Assembly: GCA_018266575.1 (NCBI GenBank)
Contig: JAFEAE010000014.1
Coordinates: 120,487 to 184,486 of the forward strand
Length of the DNA stretch: 64,000 nucleotides
Direction: 5' to 3'
Source of the DNA: Bacteroidota bacterium
GTDB taxonomy: Bacteria; Bacteroidota; Bacteroidia; Chitinophagales; Chitinophagaceae
The position numbers and the translations under genes were made by a program. Below the pieces are notes generated by a model that saw nothing but the letters and a program-made list of their open reading frames with translations, was not told where the DNA came from and made no database searches. This document shows positions 7,931-16,505 of this stretch, piece after piece. Each line of letters begins with the position of its first letter. Position 1 is the stretch's first letter.

Positions 7931-9118
7931 ATGGATGCAGTTATTCCCTATTTACTGAAATCTTTTCTGATCAGCGGAGCATTTACCATTTACTATTGGT
8001 TGGTTTTGCGAAATAGAAAATTCAACCATTATAACCGCTTTTATTTATTATTTACGATAGCTGCAAGCCTGGGAATCCCATTCATCAACTTCAGGTTGTA
8101 TAGTGTTAAGCAACCCCACAATAACCTCGCGACAATTGTTTTGAAAGTAATTGGGGCAACCGGCACAGAAACCGGCGACTCAGGGTTTTCATGGGAATAT
8201 ATTCTGCCCGCTGCTGCATTTTTAATCAGTTTTATTCTGGTGATCTTACTTCTCGCACAAATCAAAAAAGTGAACCTGATAAAAAGAAAATATCCCTGCA
8301 TCAGCATTAACGGGGTTGATGTTTTTTTGACCGACCTGGATGAAGCGCCTTTTTCCTTTGGCAATAATTTATTCTGGAATAAAAGTGTTGATATGCACAG
8401 TGAAGAAGGCCGCTTGATAGTTGAGCATGAAATGGCGCATATCCTCGGCAAGCATACCTATGATACACTAATCTCACAATTTGCAGCACGTATTTTCTGG
8501 ATGAACCCCTTTTTCACGATTATTCAAAAAGAGTTAAGCCTGGTCCAAGAATTTATTGCCGATGAAAAAGCAATTAAAGGTAACGACCCGGTAATGTTTG
8601 CCAGAATGCTGCTGCAATCACATAATGAAGGAAGATACCTGGAAATAGAACATTCATTTTTTCATTCACCAATAAAAAGAAGATTATTTATGATATCCAT
8701 TTCACCTGAAATCTCATATTCTTTCCTTAGAAAAATATGTACGCTTCCGCTTGTACTGATCATCTTATTAATTTTTTCAATCAGCGTTTCCAACGCGCAA
8801 ACCGATTCAACAAAAAATACTGACAGCAGCCAGCAAAAGAAAATAGAAGCTGAACGGAAAGCAAACCCTTTTAACCAGTTCGAACCCGGGTATGCCCCCG
8901 ATGCTGAGGAAATAAAGAAACTGTGTATTCAAATCGTAACAAATCCCCCAACCAATAGGATATATTTTGTTAATGGTGAACAGGTGCCTATAAGCAAGGT
9001 TAAACAATTGAAATATGAAGCAATAACAGATATGCAATTACTTCCCCCCGAGGATGCGTTGAAAAAATTTTCAGTGACTGGAGAAAAAGGAGTGATTGTG
9101 TTTCTTACCAAAAAATAA
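7931..9118 (+). CDS. BlaR1-like M56 sensor metallopeptidase
   Basis: 395 residues. Four membrane segments (about residues 8-26, 38-55, 90-112 and 266-288) flank a cytoplasmic zinc protease with HEMAH (166-170) and a likely third ligand in EFIADEK (207). After the last helix comes a short extracytoplasmic region with a plug-like ending (residues 320-395) instead of a penicillin-binding domain. M56 proteins with this layout are common in Bacteroidota and presumably cleave the BlaI partner on an outside signal. No beta-lactamase gene is adjacent, so the signal need not be an antibiotic. Confidence 0.88.
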   Translation: MDAVIPYLLKSFLISGAFTIYYWLVLRNRKFNHYNRFYLLFTIAASLGIPFINFRLYSVKQPHNNLATIVLKVIGATGTETGDSGFSWEYILPAAAFLISFILVILLLAQIKKVNLIKRKYPCISINGVDVFLTDLDEAPFSFGNNLFWNKSVDMHSEEGRLIVEHEMAHILGKHTYDTLISQFAARIFWMNPFFTIIQKELSLVQEFIADEKAIKGNDPVMFARMLLQSHNEGRYLEIEHSFFHSPIKRRLFMISISPEISYSFLRKICTLPLVLIILLIFSISVSNAQTDSTKNTDSSQQKKIEAERKANPFNQFEPGYAPDAEEIKKLCIQIVTNPPTNRIYFVNGEQVPISKVKQLKYEAITDMQLLPPEDALKKFSVTGEKGVIVFLTKK

Positions 9119-9254
9119 TCAGCCGGAATAACTTAACCTATTATTAGCATTTTGCTGCTACAGGACAAGAAATAAACTGAATAGATTTGGTAATAGTTCA
9201 AAAATAACTGCAACATTAATATCGTTTATCGGTCAAATTCAAAAATTCATTTCA

Positions 9255-10784
9255 ATGAAACTGGTCAGCTATTGTTTTGCTTTCATATTATTGTTAACTA
9301 TTATTGATGTTAACGGTAATGCATATCCCAAAAAAGAAAGAACTGCACACACGTATATTTCGCAATACGAAAATGTACTTGGCACGTCGATGGAGTTGAA
9401 GATATCAACCTACTCACAGGCAGATGCAACCGTAGCTGAAAATGCAGTGCTGGGTGAAATTAAACGGTTGTCAAAAATATTAAGCGCTTACGATACACAA
9501 AGTGAATTCAGCAAATGGTTAAAAACATCCGGGCAACAAGTGCATGTTTCCAATGAATTATTCCGGGTAATGCAACTGTTCGATGAGTGGCGCACACGCA
9601 CTAACGGTGCGTTGGATGCATCAGCAGAGGTTGTGACCACACTTTGGAAAGAGGCAGCTTTAAAACAACATATCCCCACGCAAAAAGAAATAGACAACGC
9701 TGTTGCAGAAGTAAAACAAACCCATTGGCTTTTGGATACAAATGCCAAAACAGCCACACACATTGACCATGCGCCGTTAATGCTCAATTCATTTGTAAAA
9801 AGCTATATTATTAAAGATGCTGTAGATGCCGCGTTAAAAACCGGAGATGTAAAGGCAGTGGTTTTAAATATCGGTGGCGATATGGTTATCGCGGGTGATT
9901 TAGACGAAAATATTTTTATAAGCGACCCGAAAGCAGATGCTGAAAATGAAAAACCGGTGGATGTATTACTGATCAATAATAAAGCGGTTGCAACGAGCGG
10001 TAATTATCGCAGGGGTGAAATGATCAATGGACACTGGTATTCGCATATTGTTGATCCACGAACAGGGATGCCTGCAGACAATATCATCAGTGCCACAGTT
10101 GTTGCACCAAATGCATGCGATGCCGGCGCACTGGCAACAGTATTTAATGTTATGCCGGTTTCAGAAAGCATCCGGCTTGCATCAACTATTCCCGGTATTG
10201 AATACCTCATCATCACCAAAGAAGGTAGCCGCATAACAAGCAAAGGATGGAGTAAATTAGAACTACCGGTGAATGAAAAAAATACAGGCAAGAACAACCA
10301 ACCTGAAACAAGTGATAAAAAAAATGTATGGATCAATGATTTTGAAATGATCATCAGCCTTGAAATAAATACACAAAAAGAAAGCTTTTCCAAAAGGCCC
10401 TATATAGCCGTGTGGGTTGAAGATACTACTCACTACCCGGTGAGGACGATTTCTGTGTGGCATGGCAGCGACCGTTATATGCCTGAGCTTAAATCATGGT
10501 ACCTCAAGTACCGGAACACATACAATTCCGATATTAATTTTAAAAATTCCATCACAAGTGCAACACGCAGCGCAGGAAAATATACACTTAAATGGGATGG
10601 TAAAGATGATAAAGGGAACTATGTGAAACCCGGAAAATATATCGTAAAAATTGAAGTCTCAAGAGAACATGGCTCATATCAGTTGATGCGGCAGGAAATA
10701 GTTTGCGACGGAACACCAAAACAAATTAACATGACAGGAAATATTGAAATCTCATCTGCATCACTTGATTACCTTAAAAAATAA
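9255..10784 (+). CDS. FAD:protein FMN transferase (ApbE) fused to DUF2271
   Basis: 509 residues beginning with a signal peptide (cleavage near residue 22). Residues 35-340 are an ApbE domain, which in this family attaches FMN to Thr/Ser of secreted or membrane flavoproteins; seen motifs are VVLNIGGDMVIAGD, ATSGNYRRGE and HIVDPRTGMPA. The usual LDLGGIAKGY segment is replaced by MLNSFVKSYIIKDAVDA. Residues 350-500 match DUF2271 (RPYIAVWVEDTTHYPVRTI, then WDGKDDKGNYVKPGKYIVKI). The following PepSY membrane gene overlaps or abuts it. A role in periplasmic flavin or iron redox chemistry is inferred. Confidence 0.85.
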   Translation: MKLVSYCFAFILLLTIIDVNGNAYPKKERTAHTYISQYENVLGTSMELKISTYSQADATVAENAVLGEIKRLSKILSAYDTQSEFSKWLKTSGQQVHVSNELFRVMQLFDEWRTRTNGALDASAEVVTTLWKEAALKQHIPTQKEIDNAVAEVKQTHWLLDTNAKTATHIDHAPLMLNSFVKSYIIKDAVDAALKTGDVKAVVLNIGGDMVIAGDLDENIFISDPKADAENEKPVDVLLINNKAVATSGNYRRGEMINGHWYSHIVDPRTGMPADNIISATVVAPNACDAGALATVFNVMPVSESIRLASTIPGIEYLIITKEGSRITSKGWSKLELPVNEKNTGKNNQPETSDKKNVWINDFEMIISLEINTQKESFSKRPYIAVWVEDTTHYPVRTISVWHGSDRYMPELKSWYLKYRNTYNSDINFKNSITSATRSAGKYTLKWDGKDDKGNYVKPGKYIVKIEVSREHGSYQLMRQEIVCDGTPKQINMTGNIEISSASLDYLKK

Positions 10785-11436
10785 AAAGGCAATTAACCCG
10801 ATCGAATTAACGGAAAACGAGTCCGGAAAAACAAAAAACAAGTTTCTCTGGAAACGCAGGAGTGCGATGCTTATGCGATGGTTGCATATTTACCTGTCGA
10901 TGATCAGTTTTGCAATTGTCTTCTTTTTTGCAATAACAGGTTTGACATTGAACCATGCAGATAAATTCGTGGATCAACTACACACTTCACAGGAAAAAGG
11001 AAAACTGGATATTAACTGGGTTAAAACTACCGATACATTGAGAATTGCAAAACTTGAAATTGTTGAATACCTCAGGAAGAACAATAACATTACAGCCGCA
11101 CTCAGTGATTTCAGGATAGATGATTCTCAAATTGGCGTTTCATTCAAAGGGCCGGGATATGCTGCCGATGCCTTCATCAATCGTGAAACCGGAGAATATG
11201 ACCTTACAAAAACAAGTGCCGGTTTTGTAGGTATCATTAATGATTTGCACAAGGGCAGGGATACAGGCTCCGCATGGTCATTGTTCATAGATATCTGTGC
11301 CATCTTACTGGCGTTGGTTTCGCTCACGGGAATATTGCTTTTATTATTCCTGAAAAAAAGACGGCTAAGCGGATTGATCGTTGCTGCATGCGGATTACTG
11401 CTTGCCTACTTTGTTTATAGCATCTGGATCAAATAA
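10744..11436 (+). CDS. PepSY-associated transmembrane protein
   Basis: Up to 230 residues. The start is uncertain: TTG at 10744 overlaps the ApbE gene by 41 bases, TTG at 10765 is possible, and the first ATG is at 10867. The basic stretch FLWKRRSAMLMRWLHIYLSM before the first helix is typical of the family, which favours an upstream start. One helix follows (about residues 48-72, ending in GLTLNH), then a PepSY-like periplasmic region (75-165) and two C-terminal helices (178-200 and 205-228). Relatives sit beside ApbE-DUF2271 proteins and iron-uptake or flavin-reductase genes; a shared envelope redox role is inferred. Confidence 0.75.
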   Translation: MKSHLHHLITLKNKKAINPIELTENESGKTKNKFLWKRRSAMLMRWLHIYLSMISFAIVFFFAITGLTLNHADKFVDQLHTSQEKGKLDINWVKTTDTLRIAKLEIVEYLRKNNNITAALSDFRIDDSQIGVSFKGPGYAADAFINRETGEYDLTKTSAGFVGIINDLHKGRDTGSAWSLFIDICAILLALVSLTGILLLLFLKKRRLSGLIVAACGLLLAYFVYSIWIK

Positions 11437-11473
11437 AATTTATTGTTGCGAGTAAAATTTAAATTTTCGCTTT

Positions 11474-12421
11474 ATGACAATTACTACAAACTTTTTCAAT
11501 CGCATATTTCTTACAACCTTTTTTCTTGCCTGTTTTATTGTTAGTACGCACAATACAAATGCACAAGCAACTGAAAAATCAAAAGTGAATCTAAGCGAGC
11601 AGGAATGGAAAGCCGTACAGGGAATATTTCAATCTCCCCAAAATAGCGATATGAATGTTCAGTTCACGGTCAAAGACAATATGCTTGTTGCAAAACTTCT
11701 TTGGAACAACAATGAACTGCATTTACTGCCCGAATCCCCTTTAGATTTTCAGAGTAACCAGGAACCGGTTCATATCGCTTTTATCAAAGATTCCAGTGGT
11801 ACTATTAACCAGGTAAATGTTGCCGGCAATGGTGTTTGGAAGCGTAATGACAATTATAAGCCGCTATCAAAAAAACAAATTGAACTTATGCCTGAAGAAC
11901 TGAAACAGTTTGAAGGACTATATCAGTTACGGGATGACGGTTCAAGATTCATTCAATTATTTGTAAAGGGGAAAGAACTTATTTTAAAACAGGAATGGGA
12001 TGGGGAACAACGTTCTTTTGTTGCCGAATCCAATATGGATTTTTTTATAAAAGATTTTCCCTTGTTCACGTTGAATTTTTCGAAAGATAAAGATGGCAAT
12101 ATTGGACAAGTAACCGCCTTCAAAAGAGATGTGTGGATCAAAACTAAAAAGCCTTCGCTCACAGCGGCGCAATTAAAATCATATGAAGGGAAATACCAAT
12201 CAAATGATGACCCGGATAATTTAATTCAACTATTTGTTTCTGATGGGCATTTAGTGATAAAACAATTGTGGGATAAAAAAGAAATAATACTTGAACCTAA
12301 AACTGATACTTATTTTTATAATGAGGCAGATTCTTATCCCCTGGTTATAATGAAAAACAAAGATGGAAAGGTTAATCAATTGACAGTTTTGGGAACTAAC
12401 ATTTTCAACAAATTGAAATAA
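11474..12421 (+). CDS. Secreted protein of three tandem DUF3471-like repeats
   Basis: 315 residues with a signal peptide (cleavage near residue 30, after NTNAQA). The mature protein is three copies of an 85-90-residue unit, starting near residues 40, 137 and 228. Each opens with LxxxQ/ELKxxEGxY, continues with IQLFVxxxxLILKQxWD, and ends with F/MxKDxDGxxxQV/LTxxxxxxWxKxK. This is the lipocalin-like pattern often found as a single DUF3471 domain at the end of serine hydrolases; here no enzyme is attached. It starts 37 bases after the PepSY gene. The function is unknown; binding of a small ligand is a guess. Confidence 0.7.
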   Translation: MTITTNFFNRIFLTTFFLACFIVSTHNTNAQATEKSKVNLSEQEWKAVQGIFQSPQNSDMNVQFTVKDNMLVAKLLWNNNELHLLPESPLDFQSNQEPVHIAFIKDSSGTINQVNVAGNGVWKRNDNYKPLSKKQIELMPEELKQFEGLYQLRDDGSRFIQLFVKGKELILKQEWDGEQRSFVAESNMDFFIKDFPLFTLNFSKDKDGNIGQVTAFKRDVWIKTKKPSLTAAQLKSYEGKYQSNDDPDNLIQLFVSDGHLVIKQLWDKKEIILEPKTDTYFYNEADSYPLVIMKNKDGKVNQLTVLGTNIFNKLK

Positions 12422-12896
12422 TGACGCTATCCTTATTAAGCTTTGTGCAAAAGTTGTTTTACATACCGTAAAAAACAAAACTGACATTTTTCTGCAGCAA
12501 AATATAAAAGGCTAAGTTTCTTGTGAGTGCTTGGCTGCAATCCCATGTAAATTTATTTTTCATCGTTATTTATTTTAGGAATTGTTATATCAATCCTACT
12601 TCATACTACGCCAAAAAATTATTTCAAAATTACTTTTCGCAATTTGTGGAAAACAAAGTGTTTTGGGCATTAAAAAATTAATGACAAAAGCACCAGGCTT
12701 TAAAAATAAAACCTAATGTATAACAGCTATTTTCTGCGGTGATTGATACAATAAACAATACAAAAAAAGCATACGGGTTTTCGTGATTATCAATCCATAG
12801 AAAATTCGGAGCAGATAAATTTGTTGCGTATATTTATGTGTTAGCGGTAATTTTTGGGCAACATTATGAAGTGTATAAAAATTCTTAAATTTGAAC
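12422..12896. other. Gene-free stretch before the toxin-antitoxin pair
   Basis: No credible gene is seen; the reverse-strand open frame at 12713-13066 has no recognisable motif and overlaps the antitoxin gene. TAAATTTG occurs at 12816-12823 and again at 12886-12893, just before the antitoxin ATG, and either could be a -7 box. At 12839-12849 lies TGTTAGCGGTA, the left partner of the inverted repeat around the toxin-antitoxin pair. Confidence 0.5.
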
Positions 12897-13112
12897 ATGG
12901 AAGCTTTAAAAATAGAAATACTTAATCCCAAGGCTTTGCAACTTATAAAAGGAATGCAAGATTTAAAACTCATCAAAGTTAGTGACGAACCTGTTTCCAC
13001 ATTAAAAGCATATCTTAAAAAAATGAGACGTAATTCCTCGAATGTTCCAAGTTTAGATGAAATCACTAAAATTGTTGATGACGTAAGAGCAAAGCGTTAT
13101 GCAAAAAAATAA
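12897..13112 (+). CDS. Putative antitoxin of a PIN-type toxin-antitoxin pair
   Basis: A 71-residue protein from the ATG at 12897; a TTG two codons upstream is also in frame. It starts MEALKIEILNPKALQLIKG and ends in a basic tail (VDDVRAKRYAKK). Size, charge and an N-terminal ALKIEILNPKA beta-strand resemble small antitoxins of the DUF2281/AbrB-like kind, but no family can be fixed by eye. It overlaps the toxin gene by 14 bases, the usual order and coupling of type II toxin-antitoxin operons. It would neutralise the toxin and probably repress the operon. Confidence 0.7.
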   Translation: MEALKIEILNPKALQLIKGMQDLKLIKVSDEPVSTLKAYLKKMRRNSSNVPSLDEITKIVDDVRAKRYAKK

Positions 13113-13527
13113 ACCGCTTAAACTCATTATTGACACTAACCTTTGGATTAGCTTCATCATCTCCAACAAACAAAACCTGCTTGACTCATTATTATTTTCA
13201 GAAGAAGCGAGGCTTTTGTTTAGCAAAGAGCTTATTGCAGAAATTCAACAGACGATAACGAAACCAAAACTCAAAAAATACTTTGGGACAAATGCTCTTG
13301 AAGAAATGCTATCCATATTTGAACCATTTATAGATTTCATACAAGTTGAGAGCTCCGTTGCAGTTTGCCGAGACCCGAATGATAATTTTCTCCTCGCACT
13401 TGCAAAAGACGGCAAAGCAGACTATCTTCTCACTGGTGACAAAGACCTGCTTGAATTGAAAAAATTTGGCAAGACAAAAATAAAAACAATTGCTTCTTTC
13501 ATTGACGAAACAAAAAACTACCGCTAA
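13099..13527 (+). CDS. PIN-domain ribonuclease toxin
   Basis: 142 residues forming one PIN domain of the COG1569 type. The acidic metal-binding residues are present: Asp in IIDTNLWISF (about 12), Glu in KELIAEI (about 50), Asp in CRDPNDNFLLALA (about 94) and Asp in YLLTGDKDLL (about 114). Such proteins cut RNA and are held in check by the antitoxin encoded just upstream. The start codon overlaps the antitoxin gene by 14 bases. The stop codon lies inside the right arm of the 11-bp inverted repeat, suggesting movement as a cassette. Confidence 0.88.
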   Translation: MQKNKPLKLIIDTNLWISFIISNKQNLLDSLLFSEEARLLFSKELIAEIQQTITKPKLKKYFGTNALEEMLSIFEPFIDFIQVESSVAVCRDPNDNFLLALAKDGKADYLLTGDKDLLELKKFGKTKIKTIASFIDETKNYR

Positions 13528-13719
13528 CATGAGCATTTGTGTTATGTCGGCGTACAGTAATGTTAGCTTCAGCTTCGGTTAAATATCAACGTTAGTTCTG
13601 GCTTGACGTTAGAAATTTAGCTTTAGTTTTATCAATGAACATTTGTAAATTTATTAGGCATTTGTAATCGGCAGACGAATTTCAAATTCCGCCACAAACA
13701 CAAATGCTTGGCCGTTGAA
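13523..13719. repeat. Folded, attC-like intergenic segment
   Basis: The two ends are complementary. AGCATTTGTGTT after the toxin stop (13532-13543) pairs with AACACAAATGCT near the right end (13697-13708), allowing only small errors, and AAC and GTT trinucleotides lie outside the arms beyond short unpaired spacers. The right edge GTTGAAT (13713-13719) fits the integron R' box GTTRRRY. A smaller inverted repeat, GCTAACAT (13523-13530) against ATGTTAGC (13560-13567), lies within. About 200 bases is long for an attC site, and the left R box does not fit the consensus. Confidence 0.4.
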
Positions 13720-13728
13720 TGCCATTTT

Positions 13729-14325
13729 ATGAAACGACTAATTCTTGCACTTTTTTTCATGTCAAATCATACTATTTCCATTGGTCAAATTAACAAGTTT
13801 GACAGTTTAGCTAACGAGATGTTTTTTAATATTTTCATTTACAAACCTGATACAAGTGTTTTCGACTTTGTACAGAAATATTTTCCAGGATTTACAAAAC
13901 CATTTAAACAGGGCCATTGGACAATTTATCCGCCAGGACCGCCACCAGAATTAGAATACACAGTTCATTCAATAAAATTTAAAAAGCATCCTTACTTTGA
14001 CGCTAAATTTCGTGAAGGCAAACTTGATATATTAGCGTCCGAAGAAAAGGGCGGCCGACCGGGTGTGACAGATTTTCAATTATGGTTTATGTTCGATAAC
14101 AAACCTGACGCTCAAAACGCCTTTGATATGCTTTCTAAAATGTTTGACACTTTAAGCAAGAGTAAAAAGATTTTTCAAAAGAATGATAAAACAGTCGCTG
14201 AGTATTGCGACAAAACAATCTTTAACGAAGCAACCAGTGTAGAATTTATACTTACAAACGATGAACTGCAAGATGATAAATACAAGATTTTCTTTAGACT
14301 GGGAAGTTTTACTTATTCAAACTAA
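13729..14325 (+). CDS. Small secreted protein of unknown function
   Basis: 198 residues from the ATG at 13729; an in-frame TTG at 13708 lies in the attC-like segment and is not preferred. An N-terminal signal peptide (KRLILALFFMSNHTISIGQ) suggests export. The mature part has mixed helix and strand with PPGPPPELEYTVHS near residue 70 and no known motif. The gene stands alone between two structured intergenic segments, as a cassette-borne orphan would. No function can be assigned. Confidence 0.6.
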   Translation: MKRLILALFFMSNHTISIGQINKFDSLANEMFFNIFIYKPDTSVFDFVQKYFPGFTKPFKQGHWTIYPPGPPPELEYTVHSIKFKKHPYFDAKFREGKLDILASEEKGGRPGVTDFQLWFMFDNKPDAQNAFDMLSKMFDTLSKSKKIFQKNDKTVAEYCDKTIFNEATSVEFILTNDELQDDKYKIFFRLGSFTYSN

Positions 14326-14448
14326 CCAGCGGCATACAACACTATCATTCACGCAAGCTGGGCTGACCTGCCGACAATGAGCAAATCATTAATCACCGTC
14401 GGCTCCGGCGGGTTCAATATCAATCATCTAACCATCACTGTTAGTTTG
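14318..14448. repeat. Second inverted-repeat-bounded intergenic segment
   Basis: CAAACTAAC (14318-14326), spanning the stop codon of the secreted-protein gene, is the exact reverse complement of GTTAGTTTG (14440-14448). Inside are further complementary stretches, such as GCCGAC against GTCGGC. The layout (arm over the stop codon, about 130 bases, arm ending in GTTAG) repeats that seen after the PIN toxin. GTTAGTT is one base off the GTTRRRY consensus. From 14449 to the reductase gene at 14654 I see nothing further. Confidence 0.4.
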
Positions 14449-14653
14449 GAAAGCCTGTTATAAATTGAATGCAGAATAAATCCAGTGCATTTGAATTATT
14501 GCCTGTTTTATTGAAAGGAAAAACAATTACGGGGAAATATTTTTATAATAGTTTAAAAAGCTAACGCTAATCAATATCCTAAAAATGGTTAAGCTATTGG
14601 ATCTGTGCAGGCCCGTCAGCGAAATGAAAACCCGGTGTCAGCGTCTCTCATTA

Positions 14654-15226
14654 TTAATGTCCGTCCACTGTATAATTTAGTTCAGTTACCCCGTTAGTAA
14701 AATGCCGGGTGCCCAATAAGTTTAATTTTATTTTATCTTCTACGCCTGCAAACAATGGAATTCCCCGGCCAAGAATTATTGGGTTGACAAATAGCCAATA
14801 GCCGTCAATCAAGTCGAGTTGGATAAGAGAATGTGTTGCAGTCGGGCTGCCAAAAAGAAAGATATCTGTACCTGCCTGTTGTTTTATATCATTTATTTTG
14901 TCCGAAAGATTGTCTCCAATAATTTTTGTGTTAGTCAAAGCCTCGTCTTTCATTGTCTTTGATAAAACAATTTTGTGAGCTTTCTTATACCACTCTGAAT
15001 GTTCAATATCGTGCCTGCTTGCTGAAGGTTTATCACCAGCCGTAGGCCAGTAACTTTCCATCATCTGATAAGTCACCCGTCCATATAATGCCGTGTCGCC
15101 TTCGCTTATCCGTTTACCAATATAGTCAAAGATTTCTTCGTCAACTTTAATCCAGTCCATTTCCCCGTTCAATCCTGCAACAAAACCGTCAAGGGACATG
15201 TGCATAAATGAAAATATTTTTCTCAT
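14654..15226 (-). CDS. RibD C-terminal/dihydrofolate-reductase-like protein
   Basis: 190 residues of the single-domain RibD_C family (annotated as 'dihydrofolate reductase family protein'). Seen are the N-terminal SFMHMSLDGFVAGLNGEMDW, the TALYGRVTYQMMESYWP helix, the nucleotide-binding region IFLFGSPTATHSLIQLDLID and the closing NPIILGRGIPLFAGVEDKIKL. These proteins are presumed NAD(P)H-dependent reductases of small pteridine- or flavin-like substrates; the real substrate is unknown. The gene is alone, on the minus strand, next to the cassette-like region. Confidence 0.88.
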   Translation of the reverse strand: MRKIFSFMHMSLDGFVAGLNGEMDWIKVDEEIFDYIGKRISEGDTALYGRVTYQMMESYWPTAGDKPSASRHDIEHSEWYKKAHKIVLSKTMKDEALTNTKIIGDNLSDKINDIKQQAGTDIFLFGSPTATHSLIQLDLIDGYWLFVNPIILGRGIPLFAGVEDKIKLNLLGTRHFTNGVTELNYTVDGH

Positions 15227-15485
15227 ATAGTCTTGTTTGTTACTGTTGTTTATAGTTTGTTACTTTTTTAAAATGGCAGTTAATATTCAGGTTTTACCCT
15301 AATGACGAAATCTATACCTGTCACTTGATACAAAAAAAATCAATCAATGATTTTATCTTGAAATTACAACAATCACTCAATAAAATATTGACTGGTGAAA
15401 ATAACGGTGAAATTTTTTTGTGGCTGATTATTTTTGAATCGATCAACGTCGAAGAAAGCATTTGTTATTACAAGATTGATAATTG

Positions 15486-16505
15486 CTATTTTGAAACTAT
15501 ATCAATAATTGTTCTATTAAATTTAAGCGGTTCTTCTTCCAATGGTCCATGACCAGAATTTTCAAACCAGATAATTTCTTTTTTTGGAGCGTTTAATTGC
15601 TTTACAAATTTATCCACTAAAACCGCAGGCACATTCCAATCGTGCCTTCCTTCGATAAAATAAACGGGGATTTTAATTTTAGCCAGGTTTGAAAAATCGG
15701 TTGAAAACATATCCTTTTCAAGCCGCACGGCAGAATATAAAAACCCTTTATTCCAATCATAATTTTTATAGTCATCATATTTCGTCATTGCTTTTTCCGT
15801 TTCCTTATCAGAATTTGAATTAAAAACGGCTCCATGATATTTGGAAAGAAGCTCATATTGGCTCATAAAACATTCAAGTGGATTTTTACAAACACCAGAA
15901 TCCCCCTTTTTTAATTTATCCAATGTTTGCAATGTTACTGTATCTTTTTGCTTCATAGCTTTTTTTGTGAGCCATGACTGAGTGATGGCCATTCCCTGAT
16001 TTAGATTGATAACCTGGGAAATCCCTATGTAAGCAATATAGTCCGCTGAATATTTTTGAATGAGAGACAAGCCGACAATACTTCCCCATGAATAACCAGC
16101 AACATATATTTTGCTTTTCTTGTATTTGACCTTTAAAAATTGAGTAAGCTCATGGGCATCTGAAACCATCTGATCCAGGCTTAGATTTTCAGCAGTAGAA
16201 TCATTTAAATATGATCTTCCACAGCCACGTTGATCCCAGGTAACTAAAATGATTTTTTTTGCCAGGTCTGCATTGAAATAGCGGAGCTGTGGGGTTTGAG
16301 GCCAACCCGGGCCACCATGAATAAAAAGCAAAATTGGATTGTCAGATGACTTTCCGGTTATTTCCACATATTGCTTACTGCCACCTAAATTCATTAAAAA
16401 TTTTTCTTTAATATCCTGGTGGTTAGAAGAATGTAGTTGAGTCTTTTGACTATAGCAACTCAAAAGGGAAAGCAATAAAATTAAAATTGCCGCTACTTTT
16501 TTCAT
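15486..16505 (-). CDS. Lipoprotein alpha/beta hydrolase, proline-iminopeptidase-like
   Basis: 339 residues. The leader ends in a lipobox (SLLSC, Cys17), so the protein should be lipid-anchored. The fold shows HGGPGW (about 63-68) forming the oxyanion region typical of prolyl iminopeptidases, the nucleophile Ser139 in GYSWGS, the acid in EGRHDWNVP (about 293) and the catalytic His in ENSGHGPLEEEP (about 322). Substrate could be an N-terminal proline peptide or an ester. It is a single gene whose 5' side faces the debris region 16506-16973. Confidence 0.85.
   Translation of the reverse strand: MKKVAAILILLLSLLSCYSQKTQLHSSNHQDIKEKFLMNLGGSKQYVEITGKSSDNPILLFIHGGPGWPQTPQLRYFNADLAKKIILVTWDQRGCGRSYLNDSTAENLSLDQMVSDAHELTQFLKVKYKKSKIYVAGYSWGSIVGLSLIQKYSADYIAYIGISQVINLNQGMAITQSWLTKKAMKQKDTVTLQTLDKLKKGDSGVCKNPLECFMSQYELLSKYHGAVFNSNSDKETEKAMTKYDDYKNYDWNKGFLYSAVRLEKDMFSTDFSNLAKIKIPVYFIEGRHDWNVPAVLVDKFVKQLNAPKKEIIWFENSGHGPLEEEPLKFNRTIIDIVSK

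Larger units (their letters stand above)
12839..13529. repeat. Perfect 11-bp inverted repeats bounding the toxin-antitoxin pair
   Basis: TGTTAGCGGTA at 12839-12849 is the exact reverse complement of TACCGCTAACA at 13519-13529. The right copy spans the toxin stop codon. The left copy is 47 bases before the antitoxin ATG. In integron gene cassettes, the 5' edge (GTTRRRY side) is complementary to the R-box just after the gene's stop codon, which is the arrangement here. The exact cassette consensus is not matched (GTTAGCG against GTTRRRY), so this remains a resemblance. Confidence 0.6.

Noticed and set aside
12713..13066. A 117-codon minus-strand reading frame over the antitoxin gene
   Set aside because: It overlaps the well-supported antitoxin gene and shows no protein-like motif.
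15325..15552. A 75-codon plus-strand reading frame
   Set aside because: Its 3' part is antisense to the end of the hydrolase gene, and the 5' part has no motif or promoter; probably chance.
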